Below are positions 11,401-20,159 of a stretch of 33,535 nt of DNA, one piece after another; positions within the stretch are counted from its first letter, which is position 1; each line of letters begins with the position of its first letter. Where the stretch lies: IMG/VR virus record IMGVR_UViG_3300030419_004518, positions 58,646 through 92,180 of that record; one strand, 5' to 3'. Origin of the DNA: a virus. The notes beneath the pieces are model-generated. The model saw nothing but the letters and a program-made list of their open reading frames with translations. It was not told the origin of the DNA and did not search any database. Made by a program: the position numbers and the translations under genes.

Positions 11401-12512
11401 GAATTCAAAGATATGACCAATCTGCATATGGAGACATAACTGTAGATACTGCTGGTAAAATAATCTTTAAATCAGATCCAGGTGCTGCTGCAAGTAGTGA
11501 TGGATTTCAATTTACTGTGAATAATGATGAAAAACTTATGATTAATTCTTCTGGTCAAGTTGGAATTAATCAAGATGATTGGGCTGATAAAGATCATATG
11601 CTTGAGGTAGTCAATGATACTCATAATGTAGAAATTGCAAGATTTACTTCAAGTTCTGGTGGTTCTGGATCAGTAGTAGGTGAGGGATCTATTGGACTTT
11701 CTGTATTTTCTTCAACTACCTATCCTCATGTATCAATTGGTGTAGAGGAAAATAGCAATGCAAGTTATGCAGGACATTTGACATTTGCAACTAGAAGTGA
11801 TGGCAATGATACAAAACCAGTTGAAAAAATGCGTATCAAATCGAGTGGTGAAGTCGGTATCGGAACCACTACTCCATCTGGTACTTTGCATTTAAGTGGT
11901 ACTGGACCAGTATTGACTTGCACAGCAGATAATGGTTCTTCTGGACTTAGAGTTAATACTGTAAATCAAACTACAGGTCAAGTATTTAGAATCCAGCAGG
12001 ATAGTACTACTAAATTTGAAGTTGCTTGGAATGGACATACAACAATTACTAATGGTTTCTCATTTGGACCTCATAGTGGGCATACAAATGATGAAAATGT
12101 GAAAATGCATTTATATAGTGATGATAATATTAATGATGCTGTTGATTTTTCAGTTGCGATTCAATTTGGTAATGCAAATAATGGACCTTTTATGATTGAA
12201 TTATACCAAGCTCATGGTCATTACACAGGTAATGCTTCATATTGTAAGATACTTGGTTCATATGGTGCTCATGATGCTAGTGGTGGTTGCTCTTTTCTTG
12301 TATTAGAGAAACAAGGATATATCGACACAGGTGGGGTATTCGAAGTTACTGATAATAGCACTTCTACTCAAAGAACTAATAATACTAATTATACGGTTAC
12401 TATTACAGGTAAAGCTGCTTCTTCTGATACTGGCACTAGTCTTAAAGTTAAGACTTACGTTATTGTTTATAGTAGGACTAATCCAGCATCAGTTGTATTT
12501 GCTGAAGTTTAA
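8469..12512 (+). CDS. Repetitive tail-fibre protein (1347 aa)
   Basis: The first ~280 residues are a non-repetitive head. It starts MPYIGQLPATG, contains DDISSYVLTFDGSD and has two related blocks with the pattern '(F)TGDGSTVNFTLSKTP...VLVTLDGVVQYP', a type I know from N-termini of cyanophage fibres that attach to the baseplate or another fibre. A collar follows (LTYMDVAHIDAVGVVTAQSGI, around residues 330-350) that is paralogous to the collar of the gene at 20160. About ten shaft units follow, including KVRITSAGRLGIGTDNP, KVRITSGGLVGIGTDNP and KMRIKSSGEVGIGTTTP. The last ~200 residues lack the repeat and end in a beta-rich domain (VTITGKAASSDTG, KTYVIVYSR), probably the distal tip. No enzyme motif is visible. 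Late promoter at 8442. Confidence 0.87.
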   Translation: MPYIGQLPATGENNAFRILDDISSYVLTFDGSDASVVSTSNDTITITGAENRFLTGQRVTYSKGSGGTVITGLTDDTAYYAIRDSNTTIKLATSSSNATNGVAVDLTGVGGGTAHKITLAFDGTNTKFRTTYDSGKQDPKVTRAAQLVLSINGIIQQPIDSTSPSSGFGIDGGDIVFSTAPDANDDFWGHVLASNTVTFDISDNDIDNFTGDGSTVNFTLSKTPSDNRNVLVTLDGVVQYPSDNSTTRAYQVSENELQFVSAPALNVSIQVRHIGFAGASSGSSASGGVTGFYGRTGNVVLKNTDNPVIGNLTAVDGTFSGNVSIAKTLTYMDVAHIDAVGVVTAQSGIQCLDDLNVGLGTFFVDKSTGFVGIGTIVPVRKLHVVSDEQVVGLLTSTNAANKSFLRMSDPTTTSQGTAPSIGSKGDFLELRTGSATRLTIDSSGNIGIGSTAPAQLLHLEKNGAFQILLKRGGGSPSEVAFKNSGNYAVISNNTNGIDLQTGTTPSSSLHIDQYGKVGITTEEPQRNLHIHQNTAASAYLHMTNSTTGATTTDGFSLYIATSGIAYYRARETTGQHVFYTGTTEKFRIDEDGKVGIGSDDPDAWLHIQTVSTTGDEDLIKLSRNQYEVGKIRRSAGAMRVSGDGNLHLEADYNTDHGATDSNIIFNVDDDEKVRITSAGRLGIGTDNPSHDLDIESVHPTIELKDSDNNYIFQLTQSGSATYVDFDTTGGGSSSLRIRNAGSEKVRITSGGLVGIGTDNPDSKLSIYSGTAGTVTADADADELTLESSGNVGLSLLTAATGESSIYFGNPGTNGQKDGWIKYYHESHSTTADRRCLSFKTGGGSEKMRLDATGRLLINRTAQHASSSERLSVNGMTSIQKDSTSTAGLYVFNEETTSDGTVQPFIFCHDGSGIRSGLGVQRSTGKTILNGQFGISLRTGSSGVGGDERLFIKSDGNVGIGTDNASTQLHLKGSDPTFRIQRYDQSAYGDITVDTAGKIIFKSDPGAAASSDGFQFTVNNDEKLMINSSGQVGINQDDWADKDHMLEVVNDTHNVEIARFTSSSGGSGSVVGEGSIGLSVFSSTTYPHVSIGVEENSNASYAGHLTFATRSDGNDTKPVEKMRIKSSGEVGIGTTTPSGTLHLSGTGPVLTCTADNGSSGLRVNTVNQTTGQVFRIQQDSTTKFEVAWNGHTTITNGFSFGPHSGHTNDENVKMHLYSDDNINDAVDFSVAIQFGNANNGPFMIELYQAHGHYTGNASYCKILGSYGAHDASGGCSFLVLEKQGYIDTGGVFEVTDNSTSTQRTNNTNYTVTITGKAASSDTGTSLKVKTYVIVYSRTNPASVVFAEV

Positions 12513-12521
12513 TTTATTATA

Positions 12522-12529
12522 CCTAAATA
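12522..12529 (+). promoter_or_regulatory. T4-type late promoter (CCTAAATA)
   Basis: CCTAAATAACTAAAAAGTA lies 17 bases upstream of the next ATG. The core differs from the others at one base (CTAAATA instead of ATAAATA), a variant also reported for marine T4-like phages. Its downstream extension matches that of the promoter at 8442. Confidence 0.7.
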
Positions 12530-12546
12530 ACTAAAAAGTAATATAG

Positions 12547-15500
12547 ATGGCATTCACCAAAGTCCGTGGTCGGGGAGTCACTACAACAGATAATTATACA
12601 GTTGGAGTTATAACTGCGACTAAGTTCGTTGGTCCGATTACTGGTGGTGGTGGAGGAATTAATGTTGGTGTTTTAACTGCAACAGAATTAGATCTTAATG
12701 GTAATGGAGATGTCAGTGGTAATTTAGTTGTTCATGGTAATCTTACAGCAAACGGAGACTTCACTACATTAAACACAACTTTAAGAGAAGTAGAATTATT
12801 AAAAGTAAATGCAAATAGTTCAACAACAGCAGGTATAATAACACAAACAGGTGCAGGGGATATATTAAACTTATTTGATGGAACTACAGAAGTGATGACT
12901 GTAGTTGATGGAGGTAAAGTCGGTATCGGAACCACTAATCCAACAGAAAAATTAGATGTCCTTGGTAATTTAGTAGTTGCAGAGTCTCTTGCAGTCAATA
13001 GACCTCGAATTGTCTTATCTGCTCCTGATCAAGGTTCAAGTACTTATAGTCATTTATTTGGTGCAAATTTAAAAGTTGATAGTTCTGGAACTTTTACAAC
13101 TCCAACTGCAAACATTAGTGGTGGTGGATGGGAATATCTTGCTCAAAATAGTATTAATCAACATGGAGAGATAAGATACCTATCTGCACCTGATACAAAT
13201 GCAACATCATCAACTCCATTAGAAAGATTTCGCATCGACTCAGATGGTAAAGTTGGTATCGGAACTTCTACTTTAGCAGCTAGCAGCAGACTTACTCTGC
13301 TTGAAGAAACAGGAAATGCACAGACATTAGAAATTAAAGCAACAACTGCTACAAGTACAGGTTCACAACCTGGAATTAAATTAACAGCAAATAATGGTGA
13401 TAATATTGGTGGTATCTTTGGTGATGTAAATAGCGATCAGTTAAGAATTCAAACAGGTGGAACAGATAGAATTATTGTTAATAATATAGGTATTACCTCT
13501 ATACAAGGTCAAGATGACCAAGATAATTTTATAGTTGATGTTAATGGTACTGAATTTGCAGTTCATACAGATGCCACAGATGGTGAAGTAAGTTTAAGAG
13601 GACAAGACGGAACTGCAAATAATTATGCCAAATATATGACTTTCTTCACTCAAAAAAGTGGGGAAGCAGCAGCTGAAAAAGTTCGCATCACATCAGATGG
13701 TAAAGTTGGTATTAATAGAACTAATCCAACCTCTTTTCTACATGTAGCAGGTGGTGATTATCAAACACTAAGACTGGAAAACACTGATAATGGTGCTAAT
13801 GGTCCTTACATAGAACTTTATAATAATTCATCATCTCCTGCTGATGATGACTATATTGGTATTCTTAGTTTCAAAAATAATAATAGTGCTGATGAAGAAA
13901 TAACATATGCTCAGATTAGATCGCAATCTACAGATATTACCGATGCGACAGAAGATGGTGTTTTAACATTCCATACAAGAAATAATGGAACATTTGGAGA
14001 AAAAGTTCGCATCACATCAGATGGTAAAGTTGGTATTAATGAAGATGTTCCTCAAGCATTACTACATGTAGCAACTGATAATGGACAGACACTCCCTACA
14101 ATAAGTGCTAGTTTTCCTTTAATAGTAACTAAAAATAGTAATGCTGGCATCGCCATAATAGCAAAAAATGATGCAAAATCAATAATTGGATTTGGTGATA
14201 CTGATGATGCTGATAGAGGAAAAATACAATACGTTCATACGAGTGGTGCTGATGCAGACTCTATGCAGTTTATTAGTGCTGGTGTTGAAAAACTTCGCAT
14301 TGTAGGAGCAGGTATTACAGTAACAGGAGAAATTGCAACAGAACAAGATTATCCAGATTACCGACCAACATTAGATCTTAACTTCGCAGCAGTCAAGAAA
14401 TTAGATTCAAGAATTGTATATTATAGAGGTGGAAATGCATCATATACAGATGAGTTTGGTATTGTTAGAGTTGTTGGTGCTAATACTCCAAGATTTGATC
14501 ATGATCCAGTAACAAAAGAGTGTAAAGGATTATTGGTTGAAGAAGCTAGAACTAATTATTGTAAATCAAGTTCAGATTTTTCTAGTTTATGGTCATCTTC
14601 TACTGGCGGTTATGGTATAGACAATGCAATAACCAATCCAGATGGAACTGTTGGAGCACAATATCATATAGGTGCAGAATGGTATCATACTATGGATGTA
14701 TCTGGTGCTAGTACTAACGTGATTACAATTTCTGCGTGGGTTAAGGAACGGTCTGGACAATCTGGAAATCTTGCCTTTCAAGTATACCAACAAGTATCTG
14801 GAAGTGTAGTTGATATGGGTACATTTGGTTTTAATCCTGCAACTGGAGTACTAAGCACTGCTGATGCAAACTTCTCTGATGGTATAGTAACGGAATATCC
14901 AAATGGTTGGTACCGAATTAGTGTAAAAGCAACCACAGATTCTGGTAATTTTTCATCTAGTACTAGACTTGATCAACAGGGAGAAGAACATTATGTTTGG
15001 GGTGTACAAGTAGAAGCAGGATCATATGCAACTTCTTATATTCCAACTTATGGATTTACATCAACTCGTTCAGCAGATAGTTTAACAATTAAAGGAAAAG
15101 AATTTAGTGATTTATATAACCAAAAAGAAGGAACCCTAATGGTGAATGGATATACACCACCAACAACTTTAGTAGCATCTCCTGCTACTAAAAATAGTGT
15201 TAGTTTAAGGGGATCAAGTCAAGCAGTGCATTCTATAAGATATGTTCCTCATGCTAGTACTGCAACTAATAGATACGTTGATGCTTTCCAATTACTTGCT
15301 AATGGAACAAACGTAGTTGATCATGGTGGTTCTCATGGTAATGCAATTGAAGATAGGTATTATAAACATATTACTACGTTTAAAGAAAATGATTATGCAT
15401 ATACTTTTAATGGAGGACATCAAGTTTGGACAGATACATCTGCAGATTTACCTGAAATGGATAGACTAATTATTGGTGAAAGTCCAACACAATTCTTCTT

Positions 15501-15564
15501 AAAGAGAGTTGTATATTATCCAAAGAGACTTCCAAATTCTCAATTGACTACTTTAGTCTCATAA
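12547..15564 (+). CDS. Tail-fibre protein with C-terminal receptor-binding-type domain (1005 aa)
   Basis: The N-terminal head (GNLTANGDFTTLNTTLREVE, then TQTGAGDILNLFDGT) is paralogous to the head of the fibre at 3336, so the two probably share an attachment partner. Only about five shaft units follow (residues ~120-590), and two of them share a perfect 42-nt DNA repeat at 13675 and 13999. The last ~400 residues are a distinct domain: PRFDHDPVTKECKGLLVEEA near residue 650, a beta-rich core with ISAWVKERSG and GWYRISVKA, and YVWGVQVEAGSYATSYIPT near 815-833. That combination marks a carbohydrate-binding or jelly-roll-like tip domain found in many phage tail proteins. The inferred role is host-surface recognition, with the shaft acting as a spacer. 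Late promoter at 12522. Confidence 0.87.
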   Translation: MAFTKVRGRGVTTTDNYTVGVITATKFVGPITGGGGGINVGVLTATELDLNGNGDVSGNLVVHGNLTANGDFTTLNTTLREVELLKVNANSSTTAGIITQTGAGDILNLFDGTTEVMTVVDGGKVGIGTTNPTEKLDVLGNLVVAESLAVNRPRIVLSAPDQGSSTYSHLFGANLKVDSSGTFTTPTANISGGGWEYLAQNSINQHGEIRYLSAPDTNATSSTPLERFRIDSDGKVGIGTSTLAASSRLTLLEETGNAQTLEIKATTATSTGSQPGIKLTANNGDNIGGIFGDVNSDQLRIQTGGTDRIIVNNIGITSIQGQDDQDNFIVDVNGTEFAVHTDATDGEVSLRGQDGTANNYAKYMTFFTQKSGEAAAEKVRITSDGKVGINRTNPTSFLHVAGGDYQTLRLENTDNGANGPYIELYNNSSSPADDDYIGILSFKNNNSADEEITYAQIRSQSTDITDATEDGVLTFHTRNNGTFGEKVRITSDGKVGINEDVPQALLHVATDNGQTLPTISASFPLIVTKNSNAGIAIIAKNDAKSIIGFGDTDDADRGKIQYVHTSGADADSMQFISAGVEKLRIVGAGITVTGEIATEQDYPDYRPTLDLNFAAVKKLDSRIVYYRGGNASYTDEFGIVRVVGANTPRFDHDPVTKECKGLLVEEARTNYCKSSSDFSSLWSSSTGGYGIDNAITNPDGTVGAQYHIGAEWYHTMDVSGASTNVITISAWVKERSGQSGNLAFQVYQQVSGSVVDMGTFGFNPATGVLSTADANFSDGIVTEYPNGWYRISVKATTDSGNFSSSTRLDQQGEEHYVWGVQVEAGSYATSYIPTYGFTSTRSADSLTIKGKEFSDLYNQKEGTLMVNGYTPPTTLVASPATKNSVSLRGSSQAVHSIRYVPHASTATNRYVDAFQLLANGTNVVDHGGSHGNAIEDRYYKHITTFKENDYAYTFNGGHQVWTDTSADLPEMDRLIIGESPTQFFLKRVVYYPKRLPNSQLTTLVS
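13675..13716 (+). repeat. Shaft-unit DNA seam, copy 2 (42-nt perfect direct repeat)
   Basis: 42 bases beginning GAAAAAGTTCGCATC are identical to 13999-14040, 324 bp (108 codons) downstream in the same frame. Recombination between the two copies would delete or duplicate one complete unit without disturbing the reading frame. Confidence 0.88.
13999..14040 (+). repeat. Shaft-unit DNA seam, copy 3 (42-nt perfect direct repeat)
   Basis: Partner of the repeat at 13675-13716. The inserts that follow the two copies are unrelated in sequence, so only the seam is conserved. Confidence 0.88.
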
Positions 15565-15570
15565 TAAATA
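15563..15570 (+). promoter_or_regulatory. T4-type late promoter (AATAAATA)
   Basis: AATAAATA overlaps the stop codon of the preceding fibre gene, the same arrangement as at 2964, and lies 20 bases before the next ATG. An AGGAGA ribosome-binding site sits between them. Confidence 0.7.
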
Positions 15571-15590
15571 CCACAGGAGAGATATAACTA

Positions 15591-18212
15591 ATGCCTAATC
15601 TAGTCGGAATCGGAAATAGTCAAGTACCCACCAACGCAATGTTGGGTGGATTGGCCTACCAAGATCCTGCTCATGCTAATTTAACGAATGTAGAGATAGA
15701 AAATATTGAAAAGATAAAAGCAGAAGTTGTTGATACAGCAAATAGAGTATTTGTATATGATACTAGAAATGATAGTGATGGTGGAGCATGGAGAAAAAGA
15801 TGTCAAGGAAAATCATGGTATAATGAAGAATTGGGAACAATAGATAGAGGGCATAGAAAGGAATTTCCTGCTGTTGCTGTTCTTGTTCTTACTGATACAT
15901 CATTAATCATTTATGATGGTGATGATCCAAATATGTCCATGTGGATGAGATTTCGTGGTAATGGACAAGTTGGTGCTCATTCTAATATGTTGACATCAGC
16001 TACTGGTACTCGTTATACTTGTGTTCATGCATTAAATGCTAGTATATGCGTTGGATGTAATGATACTGATGGATCTCCTACACCTGAAGGATTATATGAA
16101 ATAAACTTTATTTCAGAAAGAGCACGAGTTTATAGAGAATCAGGTAGTGGACATACAGGATCTTTCTATCAGGGTAATATTGCAAATAGAAATAGTAAAA
16201 CATTAGGAGGTGATAATCAAATAGGTACTGGAAGTTTGACTTATTATGGTGATGATAATGGTGCAGCAATATATGATCAAAATGTTCTTGATGTATCAAT
16301 GCATGTTGATAATGGAGCTCCAATAGATCCTAATACTGGACTTCCACGACCTATAATTGGAGTTGCAAGTCAAGAAGCAGTAACAATTATAAAAACTCCT
16401 CAAGAGTATATTTCAGGTATAGGAACTAATCATGCCGATGGTAATGCTTTTTTAAGAACAGAAGATGAAGCATCATATGATGGATTGAGAAGAATGAGAA
16501 CTATTGATTTTGATAAAGATGGAAGAGCACTGTGGAATTCTTCTCAAATTGCAGCAGGATATCAACAGGCAATGCTGACTAAAGCAAATGCTGCTCAATA
16601 TATGACGTTTAATTCCAATTATGGACATAATGGTATTGGGTATGGGTTTAGTTGGGCAGGTAAAATAATAAGAACAGATAATTTGAATACTGCTACTAGT
16701 ACTATTGGTTATTGGGCTGCAAGTGCTACCAATAGAAATGATGCTCATCCATTTTTTGCTGGAGACAATATTGCTATAACATCTAATGGAGAAGGAGTTC
16801 ATACTGATGAACCAGCAAATAGTATAACATTAATTGATAAAAAATCTTTATTCCAATCTAATCCTCTAATTTGTGGTATAGGAACAAATTATAATACTGG
16901 TTGGTATCCTGCTCAAAGTAACGGTTTGTGGTTATGTGATATTGATCAGTCAACAATTGGTGTAAGTACTGTAACTGGAACAAATATGTTAAGTAATGCT
17001 GGTACTTTTGATGCTGCTCTTGATGGATCATGGGGTGGAAACGCAACTTTAACTCTTGATAGTAATAGATTAAAAATTCATAGTGATGGTGGTGTTAATT
17101 ATTATACATATCAAACAGTAACTACAGTAACTAATAAAAAATATGTAATATCATTTACTTGTAGTGATTCATCTAGTTCTGCAGTTTGGTTGAGAATAGG
17201 AACTAGTGGTGCTACTTCTGTTCAAACTTTAAATTGTAATAATCATGGTGCATTAGATAATTATGCATATAGTTTTAAAGCAGGTGGTACATCGACTAGC
17301 ATTACATTCATGGTTACTGTAGGTATTGATGGTAGATATACTATTATTGATAATGTTTATTTACAGGAAGCTCAAGAATTTGATAGAAGTCGTTGGACTT
17401 CGTTGGGTGGAGGTCAATCTGCAAGAGTTCATGGATCAGTTACCAAAAAACCAGTAGGAAAAAATTCAGATTTAGTTTATTATACTAATTTTGGTGCTAG
17501 TGATTATATTGAAATTGGTAATGTTGAATCAGATGGTACAGTTCAGGCTGGTTCACCAAATGATGCACAACTTATGGATTGGGGAACAGGAGATCATTTC
17601 ATTAGTGCGTGGTTCTGGTGTACTAATGTTGGTGGTGGACAATTTATCTTTAAAAAAGGTGATAGTGGTAGAGAAACAGAATTATGGATTGCTTCTGATT
17701 TGAGATATGTTGCATTTTATATTGATGGTGCTCAATATAATAGTGGAAGTGGTGCATATAATAATGAGGCTTGGAATCATGTTGTTGCTGGTAGACAAGC
17801 AGGAAATGTATTAATGTATATAAATGGTATACAACGTGATATAACCACTGCTGTCACTAATTCTACTGCTGATGTGAGTACTAACTATTCAGCAACAATA
17901 GGTGAATCTTGTAATACTAATACTAGATTAGCATTATTGAGTTGTGGTCCTGTATTTCCAACTGCAGATGCAATTAAAAAAATGTATCAAGAGAATAGAA
18001 AATTATTCTCTGATAATGTAAAATGTACTCTTTATGGTGGAGAGAAAGCAATTCCTTTATATGGAGCAGATTATGACGAGAAAACTGGATTAATGCATTT
18101 CGGAACATCAGAAGGAAGAAGTGATTTTGATGGAATACGTAGAATAAATAATACTACAGTTGGGATAACCACAACTTTATCTGCATCTGGTGGACTAATA
18201 GCGGAGAAATAG
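15591..18212 (+). CDS. Tail fibre/receptor-binding protein with LamG-like domain (873 aa)
   Basis: Unlike its neighbours this protein has no VGIGT repeats. After a short N-terminal attachment region (VGIGNSQVPTNAMLGG) comes the motif DGGAWRKRCQGKSWYNE at about residues 63-79, then EFPAVAVLVLTD, a signature I associate with a family of marine phage fibre proteins with a propeller-like segment. Residues ~627-770 look like a LamG/concanavalin-like sandwich (YIEIGN, FISAWFWCTN, WNHVVAGRQAGNVLMYINGI), normally a sugar-binding fold. The C-terminus (KMYQENRKLFSDNVKCTLYG then RSDFDGIRRINNTT) is the usual ending of this family. The likely role is adhesion. AGGAGA lies about 10 bases before the ATG. 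The next gene starts one base after this stop and lacks its own promoter, so the two are probably co-transcribed and may act together. Confidence 0.84.
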   Translation: MPNLVGIGNSQVPTNAMLGGLAYQDPAHANLTNVEIENIEKIKAEVVDTANRVFVYDTRNDSDGGAWRKRCQGKSWYNEELGTIDRGHRKEFPAVAVLVLTDTSLIIYDGDDPNMSMWMRFRGNGQVGAHSNMLTSATGTRYTCVHALNASICVGCNDTDGSPTPEGLYEINFISERARVYRESGSGHTGSFYQGNIANRNSKTLGGDNQIGTGSLTYYGDDNGAAIYDQNVLDVSMHVDNGAPIDPNTGLPRPIIGVASQEAVTIIKTPQEYISGIGTNHADGNAFLRTEDEASYDGLRRMRTIDFDKDGRALWNSSQIAAGYQQAMLTKANAAQYMTFNSNYGHNGIGYGFSWAGKIIRTDNLNTATSTIGYWAASATNRNDAHPFFAGDNIAITSNGEGVHTDEPANSITLIDKKSLFQSNPLICGIGTNYNTGWYPAQSNGLWLCDIDQSTIGVSTVTGTNMLSNAGTFDAALDGSWGGNATLTLDSNRLKIHSDGGVNYYTYQTVTTVTNKKYVISFTCSDSSSSAVWLRIGTSGATSVQTLNCNNHGALDNYAYSFKAGGTSTSITFMVTVGIDGRYTIIDNVYLQEAQEFDRSRWTSLGGGQSARVHGSVTKKPVGKNSDLVYYTNFGASDYIEIGNVESDGTVQAGSPNDAQLMDWGTGDHFISAWFWCTNVGGGQFIFKKGDSGRETELWIASDLRYVAFYIDGAQYNSGSGAYNNEAWNHVVAGRQAGNVLMYINGIQRDITTAVTNSTADVSTNYSATIGESCNTNTRLALLSCGPVFPTADAIKKMYQENRKLFSDNVKCTLYGGEKAIPLYGADYDEKTGLMHFGTSEGRSDFDGIRRINNTTVGITTTLSASGGLIAEK

Positions 18213-18213
18213 A

Positions 18214-19458
18214 ATGACAGTAAGAATTGAAAAACCAGCATTTAATTTAAGAGAAAAACTTACAGAACTTGATGTTCCAGTGGGAAATAGTGGTTCTCAA
18301 TTAATGAGAGCAGATACTGTTCGTGAAGCTTTTGAACATATTCAGGCAGGGAGAAAGAATCTAATCCAGAATGGAGATATGAGAATAGCTCAAAGAGCTA
18401 CAACAAAAGATATTACTGCAGGTGGATATCATACAGTGGATAGATGGGAAGCAGTTGGTAACTCTAACCTATCTTTTGATGTAACTATGAGTCGGCAAAG
18501 TCATGCAAATACTCCTTACATGCCTCATAGAAATTCTGTTAAATTCTTAACAAATACGGCACAAAATCCTAGTGGAAGTGAAAATTTTATTCTACGTCAG
18601 AGAATCGAAGCTGCAGATTTTGGTGCTATAAGTCGTTGGGGAATGGATAATGCTCAATGGTTAACTGTATCATTTTGGGTTAAAAGTAATAAACCAGGAA
18701 TATATTCTTTCCAAGCATATGTGGGAATGTCTGGTACTAATGCTGATTGTCTTCAAGCATATACTATAGATAGTCGAGATGTATGGGAATATAAAGTTCT
18801 ACACATTCCACCTGTAGGAAAGAATGCAACTGCTTGGGAATTATATACTGGTCATGAATGGGGTTTGATGGTGGACTGGCATTTATCAGATTCTCCAGAT
18901 GATGAGATATATCCTCATGGATGGAGTACTACATCAGGTGGTGCTGCAAGGTGTGTCCGTGGTCAATCGAATATATTATCTGCTGTTGATAATTATATTG
19001 AGTTTACTGGAATTCAAATAGAAGCAGGTAGACAGGCAACACCATTTGAATATCGTACTTTAGCAGACGAAATGAGAATGTGTCGTAGATATTATACACA
19101 ATACGGACCTAATAGTGCATTGGGTAGATTTCCTATGATGGGAGAATGTACATCTATAAGTGTAGCTCAGTATCCATTACAATTTCCAGTTCCAATGAGA
19201 GGTGGTACTGGAGGTGTAAGTTTTACAACAAATGGATCAGCAAGTGATTATCAAATTTATAGTGCTAACCAGAGTAAACCTTGTGAATCTATAGCATTGG
19301 CAGTTACTATGAAGAATGCTGATGGTAGTGGTGATATTTGGGGAGTTAGAGTTAATCTGAATAGAAATGGAACAAATCAAAATGATTTAACTGCTGGTCG
19401 TGCTGCACAAGCCTACGCTGCATCTACTAGCATTCTAGGATTTTCGAGGGAGTTTTGA
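18214..19458 (+). CDS. Receptor-binding-type tail protein (414 aa)
   Basis: The motif RKNLIQNGDMRIAQRAT (residues 47-63) followed by YHTVDRW (72-78) is characteristic of a family of phage tail proteins with a C-terminal jelly-roll that recognises the host surface. A matching closing motif, GIQIEAGRQATPFEYRTLAD with CRRYY after it, is at roughly residues 266-294; it is the same 'EAG-x-x-x-(T/S)-(P/Y)' type seen in the tip of the fibre at 12547. The last ~110 residues form a separate beta-rich end. Only one nucleotide separates it from the upstream LamG-type fibre gene and no promoter lies between, so it is the second gene of that late operon. I infer a short fibre or tip adhesin. Confidence 0.83.
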   Translation: MTVRIEKPAFNLREKLTELDVPVGNSGSQLMRADTVREAFEHIQAGRKNLIQNGDMRIAQRATTKDITAGGYHTVDRWEAVGNSNLSFDVTMSRQSHANTPYMPHRNSVKFLTNTAQNPSGSENFILRQRIEAADFGAISRWGMDNAQWLTVSFWVKSNKPGIYSFQAYVGMSGTNADCLQAYTIDSRDVWEYKVLHIPPVGKNATAWELYTGHEWGLMVDWHLSDSPDDEIYPHGWSTTSGGAARCVRGQSNILSAVDNYIEFTGIQIEAGRQATPFEYRTLADEMRMCRRYYTQYGPNSALGRFPMMGECTSISVAQYPLQFPVPMRGGTGGVSFTTNGSASDYQIYSANQSKPCESIALAVTMKNADGSGDIWGVRVNLNRNGTNQNDLTAGRAAQAYAASTSILGFSREF

Positions 19459-19460
19459 CC

Positions 19461-19838
19461 ATGTATAAGTATACAATATATCAGGATAGTATATCAGGAC
19501 AATATACTGTATTGAGAAATTCTGATAATACTCAATTTTTACAAGAATCTATTGATAGTGATAATAGAGATTATCAACAATTTCTTCAAGATGTAAAGAA
19601 AGAAGGTCTTGGTATTGTACAAGGACCAACAGTTGGTGTTACTACTGCATATAATATTGCACGTCAGGCAGAGTATCCACCTATTAAAGATCAGTTAGAT
19701 AAAATCTATCATAGTGGTGTGGACGCATGGAAAGCAGACATTAAAGCAATTAAGGATAAGTATCCTAAAAGTCAGGTTGGTGTTACTACAATAGCAGCAG
19801 TTCCTGATTGGGTGCAAACCGAAGTTGACAAGTTATAA
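19461..19838 (+). CDS. XkdW-like tail accessory protein
   Basis: A 125-residue soluble protein. I chose the ATG at 19461 because AGGGAGT lies about 8 bases upstream; an in-frame TTG at 19455 is less likely. The C-terminal half (RQAEYPPIKDQLDKIYHSGV then KADIKAIKDKYPK) matches the XkdW-like family of small proteins that accompany tail-fibre genes in many tailed phages; the tyrosine-proline-proline and 'DQLD-x-(I/L)' core are its landmarks. The molecular role is not established; fibre attachment or assembly is plausible. It directly follows the receptor-binding gene, with the start only 2 bases after its stop, making it the third gene of the late operon begun at 15563. Confidence 0.75.
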   Translation: MYKYTIYQDSISGQYTVLRNSDNTQFLQESIDSDNRDYQQFLQDVKKEGLGIVQGPTVGVTTAYNIARQAEYPPIKDQLDKIYHSGVDAWKADIKAIKDKYPKSQVGVTTIAAVPDWVQTEVDKL

Positions 19839-19854
19839 ACACTCTGTTATACTT

Positions 19855-19862
19855 GATAAATA
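19855..19862 (+). promoter_or_regulatory. T4-type late promoter (GATAAATA)
   Basis: GATAAATAAATC lies 27 bases before the ATG of the small coiled-coil gene, the longest spacing among the short promoter-start distances here apart from 2964. Confidence 0.68.
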
Positions 19863-19889
19863 AATCAGGATTTATTAAAACTAATTGCA

Positions 19890-20126
19890 ATGACTGAACA
19901 ACAACAACATTTACAATCTGCTATTCAGCAACAGAATACTCTTCTGAATGAAATACAGAGTCTTCAACAGCAAATTGATAATAAAAGACAATTAGCAGTT
20001 AAAGCTCAAGGTATTATTGAGTATCTCGATCAAATTGGGGTAAAACTTCCAGAACCAGAGACAACTGCATCTCCTGAAGAAACAGAAGAAGTAGAAACAT
20101 CAGATACCCAAGTAGTAACTGAATAA
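19890..20126 (+). CDS. Small coiled-coil protein next to fibre gene
   Basis: 78 residues in two parts. Residues 1-40 are Gln/Leu-rich heptads (QQQHLQSAIQQQNTLLNEIQ and on) predicted to be a coiled coil. A conserved-looking link, AQGIIEYLDQIGVKLPEPE, leads to a disordered acidic tail rich in Glu and Thr. I have seen this architecture (coiled coil, '(A/G)xxEYLxxIGVxLPEPE', acidic tail) next to marine T4-like fibre genes. The function is unknown; oligomerising chaperone or fibre connector are possible but unproven. It has its own late promoter (19855), and the promoter for the next fibre gene overlaps its stop codon. Confidence 0.72.
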   Translation: MTEQQQHLQSAIQQQNTLLNEIQSLQQQIDNKRQLAVKAQGIIEYLDQIGVKLPEPETTASPEETEEVETSDTQVVTE

Positions 20127-20129
20127 ATA
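20122..20129 (+). promoter_or_regulatory. T4-type late promoter (AATAAATA)
   Basis: AATAAATA overlaps the stop codon of the coiled-coil gene and lies 31 bases before the next ATG. This is the third case in the window of a late promoter built over a stop codon. Confidence 0.68.
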
Positions 20130-20159
20130 GTTCCAATCGAAGAAATTGGGGTAAAATAG

